Shown: in pieces, positions 7,089-16,094 of the stretch | Position numbering within the stretch: position 1 is the stretch's first letter | How the letters are laid out: the number at the start of each line of letters is the position of its first letter | Assembly: GCA_001275005.1 (NCBI GenBank) | Contig: JWZX01002049.1 | Coordinates: 1 to 19,048, forward strand | Direction of reading: 5' to 3' | From: Chrysochromulina tobinii | Lineage: Eukaryota; Haptophyta; Prymnesiales; Chrysochromulinaceae | DNA: 19,048 nt | Translations under genes and position numbers: made by a program | The notes under the pieces: generated by a model | Told to the model about the DNA's origin: nothing | Databases searched by the model: none | The model's input: only the letters and a program-made list of their open reading frames with translations

Positions 7089-7673
7089 ATGCGGGCCGCG
7101 CTCGTGTTGCTCGCCACGGTGGCTAGTGCAAAGGGGGACTTTCGAGCCAGGTTTGAGCTAGAGACAGAGGGCGGCGCTGAAAGCTTCTCGGTACTCGTGC
7201 ACGAAGATTGGGCTCCGATCGGCGCGGCACGGTTCAAGGAACTGGTCATGGAGGGCTTCTATGATGACACACGCTTCTTCCGCGTGATACCGGGGTTCAT
7301 GGCGCAGTTTGGCCTATCCGGCAAGGTTGAGACCAACGCCAAGTGGAACGCCAAACCCATCATGGATGAGCCGGTGAAGCAGTCCAACAAGCCGGGCTAT
7401 ATCACATTTGCCAAGACTGGCGCTCCCAACAGCCGCACGACGCAGCTGTTCATCAACTTTGTCGACAATGCGCGGCTCGACGGCATGGGCTTCGCGCCCT
7501 TTGGTGAGGTCGAGGGCAACGGCATGGACGTCATGCGGCGCGTGCACAACTGCGGCGAGGAGCCCAACCAGGGCCAGATCAAGTCGAGTGGCAATTCCTA
7601 CCTCGACTCCAGCTTCCCCAACCTGAGCAAGATCGTCCGCGTGACGATCCAGCCCCTTGGAGACGAACTATGA
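7089..7673 (+). CDS. Secretory cyclophilin-type peptidyl-prolyl cis-trans isomerase
   Basis: A single exon of 194 residues. Cyclophilins speed cis-trans isomerisation of X-Pro bonds during folding. It starts with a short signal peptide (MRAALVLLATVASA, 1-14). Family motifs are FFRVIPGFMAQFG (with the catalytic Arg and the Phe/Met/Gln of the active site), NSRTTQLFIN and RLDGMGFAPFGEV. The position equal to the cyclosporin-contacting Trp of human CypA (W121) appears to be Arg or Leu here, so drug binding is probably weak (inference). The protein ends in GDEL, a KDEL/HDEL-like tail that could retain it in the ER. The start follows from the signal peptide. Confidence 0.93.
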   Translation: MRAALVLLATVASAKGDFRARFELETEGGAESFSVLVHEDWAPIGAARFKELVMEGFYDDTRFFRVIPGFMAQFGLSGKVETNAKWNAKPIMDEPVKQSNKPGYITFAKTGAPNSRTTQLFINFVDNARLDGMGFAPFGEVEGNGMDVMRRVHNCGEEPNQGQIKSSGNSYLDSSFPNLSKIVRVTIQPLGDEL

Positions 7674-7967
7674 GCCTTCGGTGTTCGACAGATCACGAGT
7701 TTGGCTCGTCGTTCTATGATCCCCGGGCCTCCCCGGGCCGTGCTGCCTGATCGGTTTCTCGCGGCGGCCCGCCGGCCCGTGGCCAGACCGCGGGGTCTGG
7801 ACGTGGCTGCCCCTGTGTCTCGGTCCTGCGGCATGTACTGGTGTGAGCCTATTTTTTATTTTGAGCTCATATAGTAGTGCAGTTCCCTGCTCCCTCAGTC
7901 CGAAATGCGAAAAGAGCCCACCGTGCCCGGCCTCAACACGAAACACGAACGCCGTTCAGCCGCGCAT
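7674..7967. other. Convergent intergenic region (cyclophilin / phosphoribulokinase 3' ends)
   Basis: 294 bases of shared 3' region. It has an AT-rich patch at about 7850-7877 (TATTTTTTATTTTGAGCTCA) in otherwise GC-rich DNA, a plausible 3' processing region. No gene is seen. Confidence 0.4.
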
Positions 7968-9083
7968 CTACTTGCGCAGCTTCTCGTACGCCTCGCGGAT
8001 CTTGAACGAGCAGACAGTCTGGAAGAGGCCGGTGCCGTTGGGCGAGCCGGGCGCATCCTTGTTGGCGAGCATCTGCTCCGAGAGCTCACCGTAGTACTTG
8101 GTGCCCGCGTTGCAGAGGTGGGACTCGATGTACACGAGCTCCTCGAGGTCAGCGAACTCGCCGTCCATCTCGATGACCTGGACAGCCCTGCCGAACCACT
8201 CGTCCTCGTACGACGCGATCTTGACGCCCGGGCCGTTGGTGGTGAGCTTCTCCTTGTTGGGCGTCCACTCGATCGTCGAGCCAGCGTCGAAGAAATAGGC
8301 GGGCTCGACGGTGAGGCCCTTCTTCTGGATCAGCTTGACCTTGAGGAACTTGCCGGTCGGGTCATCGATCAAGTCCGAGAGGAGGACCTGCACGATGATG
8401 TCGGCCTCCTGCTTCTGCGGCTCGACGAAGGCGGCGAAGTCCGGCTTGCGCGCGTTGATCTGGCTCTGCACCTCCTCCATGGTAGCGCCACGCTCGGCGA
8501 TGTCGCGGTTCGCCTTCCAGGCAAACTTGACGTCGTCGGTGATGTCCAGGTAGACGGACATGTCAAGCATGCCCTTGACGCGCGGGTCGACAAGCGGGTG
8601 CAGGCCCTCGAAGATGACGATGGGCGTCGGCTTCACCATCTCGTTCGGGTCGAGCGCGCCCGTGATGTGGTTGTAGATGGGCTTCGACACCGTCTTGCCC
8701 GCCTTGAGGTCCGACACGTCGGCGGCCATCTTGTCCCAGTTCTGGCAGTCCTTGGCGAGCGCCGTGATGCCGTTGGGGAACTCGGGGTTGCCCTTGCGGC
8801 CCTGGCGGTCGTACTTGTGGTAGTCGTCGAGGCAGATGACGGTGGTCATGTCCGAGACGAGGGTGTTGGTCTCGCGGCCAATGTCGTTCAGCTTCGACTT
8901 GCCGCCGAAGATGGCGGTCAGGCGGCGCATGAAGGTGGACTTGCCGCAGCCGGAGTCAGCCGCAATGCCAATGACCACCGGCTTGACCTCCATGGAGACA
9001 GCCGCGCGCGAGCTCACGGACGAGCGCGAGATCGCGCTGTTGGGCGAGAAGGCAATGGCGCCAGCGACGACGACAGAGAGCAT
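7968..9083 (-). CDS. PRK: Phosphoribulokinase, nuclear-encoded and plastid-targeted
   Basis: A single exon of 371 residues from the ATG at 9083. PRK phosphorylates ribulose 5-phosphate to RuBP in the Calvin cycle. P-loop IAADSGCGKSTFMRRL (about 40-55), VICLDDYHKYDRQGRKG, KPIYNHITGALDP, EGLHPLVDPRV, KFAWKANRDIAERG and the C-terminal NGTGLFQT are all present. The regulatory Cys pair of plant PRK is conserved (C46 in the P-loop, C84 in VICLDD, 38 positions apart). The second C-terminal Cys pair of plants is absent (STIEWTPNKEKLTTNGPG). The N-terminus MLSVVVAGAIA-FSPNSAISRSSVSS fits a signal peptide followed by a transit peptide with Phe at the junction. In-frame ATGs at 9128 and 9137 would add a basic MFRRRSR extension and cannot be excluded. 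Confidence 0.95.
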   Translation of the reverse strand: MLSVVVAGAIAFSPNSAISRSSVSSRAAVSMEVKPVVIGIAADSGCGKSTFMRRLTAIFGGKSKLNDIGRETNTLVSDMTTVICLDDYHKYDRQGRKGNPEFPNGITALAKDCQNWDKMAADVSDLKAGKTVSKPIYNHITGALDPNEMVKPTPIVIFEGLHPLVDPRVKGMLDMSVYLDITDDVKFAWKANRDIAERGATMEEVQSQINARKPDFAAFVEPQKQEADIIVQVLLSDLIDDPTGKFLKVKLIQKKGLTVEPAYFFDAGSTIEWTPNKEKLTTNGPGVKIASYEDEWFGRAVQVIEMDGEFADLEELVYIESHLCNAGTKYYGELSEQMLANKDAPGSPNGTGLFQTVCSFKIREAYEKLRK

Positions 9084-9711
9084 GATTGATGGGTTGGTGG
9101 AAACTGCGCGCGAGCGACGACGGAACATGTCAGTCATGCAGGGCAGCAGTCGGTGCGCCGCGTGGGTGCGTTGCCGGCCGTGTGCGCCGCCGCGGCGAGA
9201 GAATCGGCTCGGCGAAGCATTGACGCACCTCGACGGGAGAGTGAGCCTTTCGTGTGCACAAGAATCTGGAGATTCGAGCGGCGAGATTTGACCAAAAGAT
9301 GTTGTTTTCGTGCGCAACATCCCGCTCTCGTGATCCTTCTGTTGGTCTCATCCTCTCCGTCGACTCTCACCTCCACTGCTACATTCGATGCTACATGTAA
9401 CCTCGAGAGCACACATTCGATAGGCTTCGAGGCTTCCTTTTAGGTTGTCTGTTGTGTATGTAGTGACTAGGACTTGACTTAACTTGAGGCGTGGTGCAGA
9501 GCTCCTCCAGTTCTAACTCACACCCAGCCGCATCGCTTCACGGTCTTTTTCCCTCACTCTTTTCTACCCACTTCTACCATAAACTGAGAGAGGCGTCCGC
9601 TTCACAGCCGTTCGACACAACAAAGATCGCGAGCACCGAATGCGACACCTTCGCCACGCGCGCCGGGCGATCGTACGGCGAGCAAGATGCGTGGTACGCC
9701 GAGGACGTCGG
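9084..9711. other. Intergenic: PRK 5' region and RPB8 3' region
   Basis: 628 bases between two minus-strand genes. Open frames here are short, lack family resemblance and are probably chance. I see no repeat, tRNA or clear TATA element. The PRK promoter must lie here. Confidence 0.5.
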
Positions 9712-10191
9712 CTATGACATGTCGATGTCGGCGCCGCCCTGGTTGATCTTGCGGATGAGAAGGTAGACGCGGCTGTCGAGGTGGAGCTTCTCGAGGTGGT
9801 GCGAGTCGCCGATTAATCGCATGAGCAGCCCACCGAACGAGACCTGCACCTCAATCGGCGCCTTGGGCTGCTCCTGCTTCCACTTGTACAGCTTGCCGTA
9901 CATGACGTAGTCGTACTGATCGGCGAGCGATGGAATGCCGCTCTGATCGTAGACGCCGGTGTCGGGCTTGCCATCGAGGGCCAGCGTGCTCGCGAGCGCG
10001 AGCGTGAACCGGTCGTTGAGCTCGAGAGGGAAGATGTCTGAGTTGATGTCCATTTCAAGGCTCATGTCGTAGCCCTCATCGGAGAGGCGGCAGCTGTAGC
10101 GCGTGACCTTTTCGAACTTTCTGCTCAAGTCCTTGACCTCGAACTGGTCCTGGAAGAGGATGGGCGTCGTACCCGATGCGGCCGCCGCCAT
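9712..10191 (-). CDS. RPB8: RNA polymerase I/II/III shared subunit RPB8 (RPABC3)
   Basis: A single exon of 159 residues. RPB8 is an OB-fold subunit shared by all three nuclear RNA polymerases. The sequence follows the family from end to end: ILFQDQFEVKDL, KVTRYSCRL, MSLEMDINSDIFPLEL, FTLALASTLALDGKPD, LADQYDYVMYGKLYKW, VQVSFGGLLMRLIGD and DSRVYLLIRKI. The length matches typical RPB8 (about 145-150) plus a short acidic tail. The ATG at 10191 (MAAAAS) is the start; the codon upstream is GTG. It is divergent from the next gene, with only 39 bases between the two proposed starts. Confidence 0.96.
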   Translation of the reverse strand: MAAAASGTTPILFQDQFEVKDLSRKFEKVTRYSCRLSDEGYDMSLEMDINSDIFPLELNDRFTLALASTLALDGKPDTGVYDQSGIPSLADQYDYVMYGKLYKWKQEQPKAPIEVQVSFGGLLMRLIGDSHHLEKLHLDSRVYLLIRKINQGGADIDMS

Positions 10192-10230
10192 TCCGTGCAC
10201 GTGTCGACGGCGGTGTCTACGGGGTCACCG
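10192..10230. promoter_or_regulatory. Very short divergent region between RPB8 and GNAT/ankyrin genes
   Basis: 39 bases between opposite ATGs, containing the palindrome CACGTG (10198-10203). Transcripts from the two strands probably overlap at their 5' ends unless the plus-strand gene starts at the later ATG (10276). Confidence 0.35.
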
Positions 10231-12091
10231 ATGACGCGCGCACGGCCGCGCGCTCTCTGGGCGGCACAGGCTTTTATGCGCCTCCACACGTCGCCGAGGC
10301 GTCGTAGCGGGCACTTCTTCGAAATTCTGTGCCTGACGCCCGACAATGAGGCGGGTGTGAATCGTGGGTGGATGAGGATGACGCATTCATTTGGCTGTAC
10401 GACCATCGCAAGCGCGCTCGTGATGTTCGGCCGATACCGAACGCCCGACGAGCTGCCACGCGAAGGCTACGGCTTCGGGGTCGGGGGGCGGTCGGACGAC
10501 ATGGATAACGAGGACGGCGAGAACGAGGATTACGAGAACGACGACGACGAGAATGAGGACGAGAACTCGAAAACAATCAAGTCGGGAAGCATTCCAAGCA
10601 GCACCGGTGAGTTCCATTTCATTTTCCACGAGACCGACTACGACCTGCCCAACTTCGCACTACTGTACGGCAAGATGATCCACACGGCCACTAAAGAAAC
10701 TGTAGGCGTCATCAGCGCAGATCTGCTCCTCAAGAGGCGCAAAGGATTGTACCGCGTGTGTGATGATCGCAGCGCGGCACTAATCAACGTGGCCCGCAGC
10801 ATCATCAATGATGATGGTAGTTTGCGTGCAATCATGAAGCAGGCCATCGGCGATGAGAACCGCGCCCGCGCTGCCGCAGTCGGCGGTCTGCTGCACCTAG
10901 ACGAGGTGCACATTTTACAGCGCTACCGCGGCCGCGACCTGGGCCTCGAGCTCATCTTCGCTCTCCTCCGCTACCTCGGCGACCGATGGTCGCTCATGGT
11001 CACAACGGTCGCGCCGTGGGATCACCAGGACCAGCAGCGAGAACGTCGTAAGGAGCGCAGCGACGCTGAGCGCACGCGCCTCTACCGCTACTTTGCGCGT
11101 GTTGGACTCATTCAGCTCAATACCGAGTATTGGTACGTCGAGCGAGACCAACTGCCGCTTGCGCCTCTGCCCACGGACGCGGTGGCGTCGCTCGACGTCT
11201 TGCTGCCGGTCAACGAGCCGCTGCCAAAGGAGTTGTCCGAGGTCGACAAGAAGCTGAGCAGCGCGGCTGAGCGGGCGAGCATCAATGGTAACTATGGCGA
11301 GGTGGCTGCCCACGAGATCAAGGAGTTGCTCAAAGCTGGAGCGAATGTGGAGAAGGCCTGCGCGCTGCACCATGCAGTGGCCGCGTCGCTATACCCCGAG
11401 AATTGGACGACACTTGGCATCGAGGCCCTCTTCAAGTATGCGAATGTCGATGTCAACCACGTGGATGAAAACGGCCATACGGCGCTACACATTGCCGCCA
11501 ATGCCCGCTCGGAGGCAAGTTGCCGTGCGCTGCTCGAGCGTGGCGCCGACCCCAATCTCAGAGATTTGGACGGGTGCACACCGCTCGACAGGAACACGGC
11601 CGCGAATACGGCCGACGTGCAGAGCATGCTCGATTTCGAGGCTTCGCGAGCGCCTTTCCGGGTTGTCAAACGAGAGTCGGCCGCCTCGGAGCAGTCGAGA
11701 CGCAACAAGCCGGCATCGGTGCTTCTCCAGCGAGCTACGGCAGCGCGCAGGTCGCAGCATGAGGCGCGCAAAATGCTCGTCCAGTGCCTCATGTACAGCC
11801 GCAGACCGGCACTTCCATCTGATGTGCTGCGCAAGATCCACGCGGCCGTACCGCCGCTTCCGGAAGACGCTTACCCAACGGCGTTTGGCCTTCTCGACGC
11901 GATGACCGACGTCATGCTGACGGGCATCGTAAGCCGTAAGGAGCTCAACGGCCAAAACGCGAAGATTCTCGGCACGTACGCGGGTCGCTACATGGTCCAA
12001 ATCGTTCTGACCGGCGAGGAGATCAAAGTGAAGGCGGACAACGTGCTACCCCTCACTAGGCCGGTGCAGGCTAGTGCCGGAGCCGCGGAGA

Positions 12092-12128
<37 letters not shown>

Positions 12129-12138
12129 AGGGTGGTGA
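10231..12138 (+). CDS. GNAT-like / ankyrin-repeat / SH3-like protein with acidic tracts
   Basis: A single exon of 635 residues. Residues about 90-112 are an Asp/Glu/Asn run. A region around 219-290 has GNAT acetyltransferase features: LDEVHILQRYRGRDLGLELI, which fits the acetyl-CoA binding 'Q/R-x-x-G-x-G/A' loop and helix, then LMVTTVAPW and a late RYFARVGLIQL...YWYVE strand pair. Ankyrin repeats follow (about 334-470: ENGHTALHIAANARSEASC, LLERGADPNLRDLDGCTPLD). Near the C-terminus LNGQNAKILGTYAGRYMVQI (about 571-590) looks like a small SH3/KOW-type barrel often seen in algal proteins. It ends in a poly-Asp tract. Substrate is unknown. The upstream frame opens with GTG, so ATG 10231 or 10276 is the start. 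Confidence 0.75.
12096..12128 (+). repeat. GAC trinucleotide repeat encoding poly-Asp
   Basis: An uninterrupted (GAC)n run of about 11 units, in frame, encodes the Asp tail just before the stop at 12138. Confidence 0.9.
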
Positions 12139-12709
12139 CATCATGCGTTGTCTCTTGACAGGGCACTGAACAGTGGAGCAGGCAAACGCGGAAAAGGGAG
12201 GCGGTGGTATGCGGCTCGGGCTGGGGCTGTGCGCGCCGTCCAAGTCGCCGGACGGGAGTTTGGAGGATTTGACATTGAGTTCAGAACGTCTGGGGCTAGG
12301 ACCGCTCGAGACCCGAGATATTCTGAGTCGTGTTAATTACGTGTGATTCAGTACCTGAAGGGGGGTGCCGGGACGGTACGTGATCAGTACGGTACCGCAC
12401 CGTATTATGAGGTCTTCTACAAATCGGTCGCGGCCGGAACCGTGTCTGACGACAGTCGACACGCGCGGCTGTGGCGTGAAATCGCCGGCAACCTGACTGT
12501 GGTATCGTTATGGCCCCCTTCGGAAATAAGTATAAAGCTCTCTTCGAGTCCTCGTATTTCCTCAAAGACAAGACGCCGCTACACTTTTATGTGTGAATGT
12601 GAATGGCGTCTGTGTGACTCGTTGCAGGACGACGTCGACGACGACCCCCCCTGGACGACCCGCAATTCGCACGCGTTCCGTCGACGACTAGAGGGCGAAC
12701 GATCGATCG
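12139..12709. other. Intergenic region upstream of the RING/TRAF-finger gene
   Basis: 571 bases. It holds a TATA-like element (12531-12537) and a small hairpin candidate TACGGT-ACCGC-ACCGTA at 12388-12404. No supported gene is seen. Confidence 0.5.
12531..12537 (+). promoter_or_regulatory. TATA-like element
   Basis: TATAAAG within AATAAGTATAAAGCTC, 173 bases before the ATG of the RING gene. Its AT content stands out from the GC-rich surroundings. A transcription start around 12560 would give a 150-base leader. Inferred from sequence and position only. Confidence 0.35.
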
Positions 12710-13979
12710 ATGGGGCACGACATAACCACATTCCTCGTGCAGCCTGTCGATGTCAACTTCATATGTGGAATTTGCCAAGATGTTCTCTGCGGGCCCACCA
12801 CCGTGTGTGCCGAAGGCCACACCTTTTGTGCTGCATGTGTAGAAGCCTCCAAGCAACAGCCAGCATTCCGCTGCCCAATTTGCCGATGTGAGCCACTGAC
12901 TGCATTCGCGCTCAACCGCCCTATTCAGAACATGATCGACGAGCTCAACGTGCGCTGCCCGCACGGTGAAGCCGCTGGCGATGAGCAGCCCAAACCCAAG
13001 CGCTCCAAGAAAGCCGCCTCCTCGTCTTCTCAAGAGCCCAGCAAATGTCTGTGGCGGGGCCAGCTCAAGGATTTGCAAGCACACTTGCGTGCATGCCCCT
13101 TTGAGGCCGTTGATTGCCCGCTTGGCTGCGGCGTGAAGGCATCTAGGAATGAACTTGACGCACACCAGCAAACATGCCCACGCCGCAAGGTCAAATGTGA
13201 CCAGGGTTGTGGCATCGAGGTTCGAGCGGACCTGCTTGCCAAGCACAAGGCGCAGACGTGTCAAGAGACGATGGTGATATGTTACGAATGCAAGGAGGAG
13301 ATGAACGCTCTGCGATCGGAACTGCGATACGCGAGCCGCGACAAACCTGGTCTTTGACTGCGGTCGAAATGTTCGTTTCCGTGTTTTCGATGAAGCGACG
13401 GACGAGTTGTCGGGTCATCTGAAGACATGCCCCAAGATCAAAATGTGGTGCCCTCATTACGGCATCGGATGCCGGAAGTCTTTTACGAGGGAAGAGGCTG
13501 CCGCACATCACTCAGCCTTCGCTCACGAGCACGCTTGCCTCGTGCAGACTTATCTCAAAGAGCTTAAGGATGAGCGGGAGTGGGAACCAATGGATGTCAC
13601 GTTCCGTATCCGAGCGCAGAGGCTCGTCGGCGATCGGGCTGTGGCGCTCAAGAGTGCGTGCTGTACCGTCGCTGGCAAAGAGATGTACATCAAACTTGAG
13701 GCGGGTGCACAGAACAGCCCGGTCCGAGTCTCTCTCTGCGCTGAGGCACCCCGTTGGACACCTGTGCGTGTGAAGAGCCTCAGGATATTCGTGTCTTTGA
13801 AGGACGACATGTTCGAAGAAGATGGTTGCTTGAAGTTGGGATTCAGCGAGGACGGCAGAGGGCTCTCGACAAATCTCGAAGGCTCGCCGGACCCTTCGCT
13901 CGGGGGCGCGCTGATGTGCCGTCGCAAGGGCGCTCGTATCGAATATGACGATGAAGATAGCGGCGCAGACAGCGAGTAG
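12710..13979 (+). CDS. RING finger plus TRAF-type zinc-finger protein (probable E3 ubiquitin ligase), with frame change
   Basis: The N-terminal RING reads CGIC (C19, C22), CAEGHTFCAAC (C33, H37, C40, C43) and CPIC (C55, C58). The C-x3-H spacing is slightly unusual. A basic KPKRSKK follows, then TRAF-type zinc-finger units (CPFEAVDCPLGCGVKASRNE, QTCPRRKVKCDQGCGIEVRA, VICYECKEEM). The frame then stops at 13357 and resumes in another frame as SGHLKTCPKIKMWCPHYGIG, continuing to TAG 13977-13979. A GT-AG intron 13350-13395 (46 bases) joins both frames with correct phase (407 residues in total), but its sites are weak and a one-base assembly error or a real frameshift is also possible. The C-terminal about 120 residues (VAGKEMYIKLEAG, ending acidic) are not recognised. 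Confidence 0.78.
13350..13395 (+). other. Candidate 46-base intron in the RING/TRAF-finger gene
   Basis: Donor CCTG|GTCTTT, pyrimidine-rich body (GTTCGTTTCCGTGTTTTCG) and acceptor GATGAAG|CG. It lacks both introner modules. Phase is consistent (position 2 on both sides). This is the best of several weak options for the frame change. Confidence 0.35.
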
Positions 13980-14522
13980 TGAGTACGATGAAGACACGGT
14001 TACACGTAAGGACTTGCTCGATGGGGCCTCCGATGCCGTGCTCGAAGTTAATTCGTCATTCCTGGTGCAGAAGTGCAATGTCGTTACCGTGCAATGTCGT
14101 TAGAAAGTGTGTAGGCTGTAGCGGTGTGCACATGCGACCGGACGCGGACCCATGTGGCCGGGCCTACCCATGTGGCCGGGCCTTTTGGCGGTTCCTGTGG
14201 TCATTCCTCAGTCGTCGGTCCGGTCGGCGTTGTCGGATGTCGCACGATGTGGGTCCGGTCCCGTCGGATCGACGGATCGGCGTTTGGCGCATGATGCGGG
14301 GGTCCGGACGCGCGGCGGGGCTCGAGGCCGGTATCGGGTATGGACCCAGGACGGTATCGTGCTCTCGTTGTGTGCATCGGACATTTTGACTTGTGTATTC
14401 GGTTAGTGTAACGTGCACAGCAAGTCCGTTCGACACCACACAGTATCCGATCGGATCGCAGAAGGACATCTCGGGGGACGGGGCGGAGCAGGTGCCGTGC
14501 ACACGCTCCCCTGAAGACTGAT
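13980..14522. other. Convergent intergenic region with two short direct duplications
   Basis: 543 bases between the ends of the RING gene and the U-box gene. It contains GTGCAATGTCGTTA twice (14073-14086, 14089-14102) and CCCATGTGGCCGGGCCT twice (14149-14165, 14167-14183). The motif GGTCCGG recurs. No gene is supported. Confidence 0.55.
14149..14183. repeat. 18-base tandem duplication
   Basis: Two exact copies of CCCATGTGGCCGGGCCT, one base apart, in the 3' region of the RING/TRAF-finger gene. Confidence 0.85.
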
Positions 14523-16094
14523 CTAAAGCTGCCCACGACCACGTGTGCGCTTGGCCGGCGGCTCAGAGCTCGAGGAGGCCCCAGCCTCCGCACCGCGCTT
14601 CGAGTGAACCTCAGCTACGTGTACTGCTACGGCTTGTTCGGCAGCATTGAGCACCTCCTTCTCGTGCTGCTCAATCCGCTTCTTGAGGTTGCGGTTCGCA
14701 AAGAGCGTCTGCTCGAGCGGCTCGCGTGTCAGAGGGCTCCGGGGGTGGCGAGTTGCAAGCACCGTGGCAATGGCGCTGCGCTCGTAGCTGTTGCCGTCGG
14801 ATGCGACGACCGGGTCCTTCATCTTCTCACAAGTGATCGGACACACAAACTCATTGGGCAGCGGCAGTGCGCCAAGCCCGAGCGACTCGCGCCGAGCCTG
14901 CAGTGCTGCCTCGCCATTTATCTCCGCGAGCCGCTCGCTTGCACGGCGTAAGGTATCCGCTGGCAGTGATAGGGCATTGCCGTGGCGGATGGCCCGCTCC
15001 AGGGCAGGCACATTGTCGCCAGCCTCAGCCGCTATCAGGCGCGACGTTGAGATCCTCTCGAGCTTGCGGTGCAGACGGGTGTGGAAGGCTGCGGATACGC
15101 CTGCGCAGGCCACGCCTTCGAGTATGGCATCCTCGTTGGTGGCATTGTCAGCCAGATTCATTAGCGCACCTGCAGCGTTACCTGCTGCCTCAGAGTCGGC
15201 GCCCGCTCCAAGCAGCGCCACGAGAGGCGCGATGCCGCCAGCCTCGCGTATGGCATCCTTGTTGGTGGAGTTGTCAGCCAGATTCATTAGGGCGCCTGCA
15301 GCGTTACCTGCTGCCTCAGAGTCGGCGCCCGCTCCAAGCAGCACCACGAGAGGCGCGATGCCGCCAGCCTCGCGTATGGCATCCTCGTTGGTGGCATTGA
15401 CAGACAGATTCATTAGCACGCCCGCAGAGTATCTTGTCGCCTCAGAGTCGGCGCCCGCTCCAAGCAGCGCCACGAGAGGCGCGATGCCGCCAGCCTCGCG
15501 TATAACATCCTTGTTGGTGGCGTTGACAGACAGATTCCATAGCGCGCATGCAGCGTATCTTGCTGCCTCAGAGTCGGCGCCCGCTCCAAGCAGCGCCACG
15601 AGAGGCGCGATGCCGCCAGCCTCGCGTATAACATCCTTGTTGATGGCGTTGACAGCCAGACTCACTAGCGCGCCTGCAGCATTACCTGCTGCCTCAGAGT
15701 CGGCGCCCGCTCCAAGCAGCGCCACGAGAGGCGCGATGCCGCCAGCCTCGCGTATGGCATCCATGTTGGTGACGTTGACAGACAGACTCATTAACGCGCC
15801 TGCAGCTTCACCTGCCGCCGCAGAGTCGGCCGCTCCAAGCAGCGCCACAAGAGGCGGGATGCCGCCAGCCTCGCGTATGGCATCCTCGTTGGTGGCGTTA
15901 GACAGATTCCATAGGGCGCCCGCAGCACTCTCAGCAGCGGCGACACCAGCGTCAAGTAGCGCCACCACAACTTTGATGCCGCCATGCTGCCATGCCGGGC
16001 TCTCAGGCTCATCAGCGGCCATCCGGCACAGCTCCTTCGCCCACGTTGGAAGAGCGACCCCCAGAGTCATGGTTGCGGCGTGATGCATTGTCAT
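14523..16094 (-). CDS. ARM-repeat protein with C-terminal U-box (probable E3 ubiquitin ligase)
   Basis: A single exon of 523 residues. Residues about 1-310 hold seven armadillo repeats of the form REAGGIAPLVALLGAGADSE...AAGALMNLSVNATNEDAI, typical of protein-binding ARM solenoids. Then come a helical spacer and a U-box (about 405-475): LPNEFVCPITCEKMKDPVVA, SYERSAIATVL, SPLTREPLEQTLFANRNLKK. U-boxes bind E2 enzymes to transfer ubiquitin. The C-terminus has a basic KRTRGRGQL tail, possibly nuclear. Plant U-box/ARM ligases usually carry the U-box before the ARM repeats; here it is after them. No intron is evident, unlike the neighbouring ARM gene. The start (MTMHHAATMTLG, 16094) is the first ATG. 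Confidence 0.92.
   Translation of the reverse strand: MTMHHAATMTLGVALPTWAKELCRMAADEPESPAWQHGGIKVVVALLDAGVAAAESAAGALWNLSNATNEDAIREAGGIPPLVALLGAADSAAAGEAAGALMSLSVNVTNMDAIREAGGIAPLVALLGAGADSEAAGNAAGALVSLAVNAINKDVIREAGGIAPLVALLGAGADSEAARYAACALWNLSVNATNKDVIREAGGIAPLVALLGAGADSEATRYSAGVLMNLSVNATNEDAIREAGGIAPLVVLLGAGADSEAAGNAAGALMNLADNSTNKDAIREAGGIAPLVALLGAGADSEAAGNAAGALMNLADNATNEDAILEGVACAGVSAAFHTRLHRKLERISTSRLIAAEAGDNVPALERAIRHGNALSLPADTLRRASERLAEINGEAALQARRESLGLGALPLPNEFVCPITCEKMKDPVVASDGNSYERSAIATVLATRHPRSPLTREPLEQTLFANRNLKKRIEQHEKEVLNAAEQAVAVHVAEVHSKRGAEAGASSSSEPPAKRTRGRGQL
15110..15990. repeat. 126-base tandem array encoding ARM repeats
   Basis: Repeat phase points recur every 126 bases (15125, 15251, 15377, 15503, 15629, 15755), with the last units 3-6 bases shorter. 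Each unit encodes one 42-residue ARM repeat. Near identity at silent positions shows that the array grew by recent DNA duplication or is kept uniform by gene conversion. Confidence 0.92.

Noticed and set aside
7905-9089. Long plus-strand open frame (394 codons)
   Set aside because: It is antisense to phosphoribulokinase; GC-rich codon use on the real strand creates it. No family resemblance.
9130-9766. Small open frames between PRK and RPB8
   Set aside because: Short, low-complexity and without recognisable motifs; consistent with chance in a promoter or UTR region.
14420-14440. GTTCGACAC resembling a tRNA B-box (also near 9609)
   Set aside because: No A-box at the right distance and no cloverleaf could be drawn.
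14791-16083. Long plus-strand open frame (430 codons) with repeats
   Set aside because: Antisense shadow of the ARM repeats in the U-box gene; its repetition simply mirrors the 126-base array.
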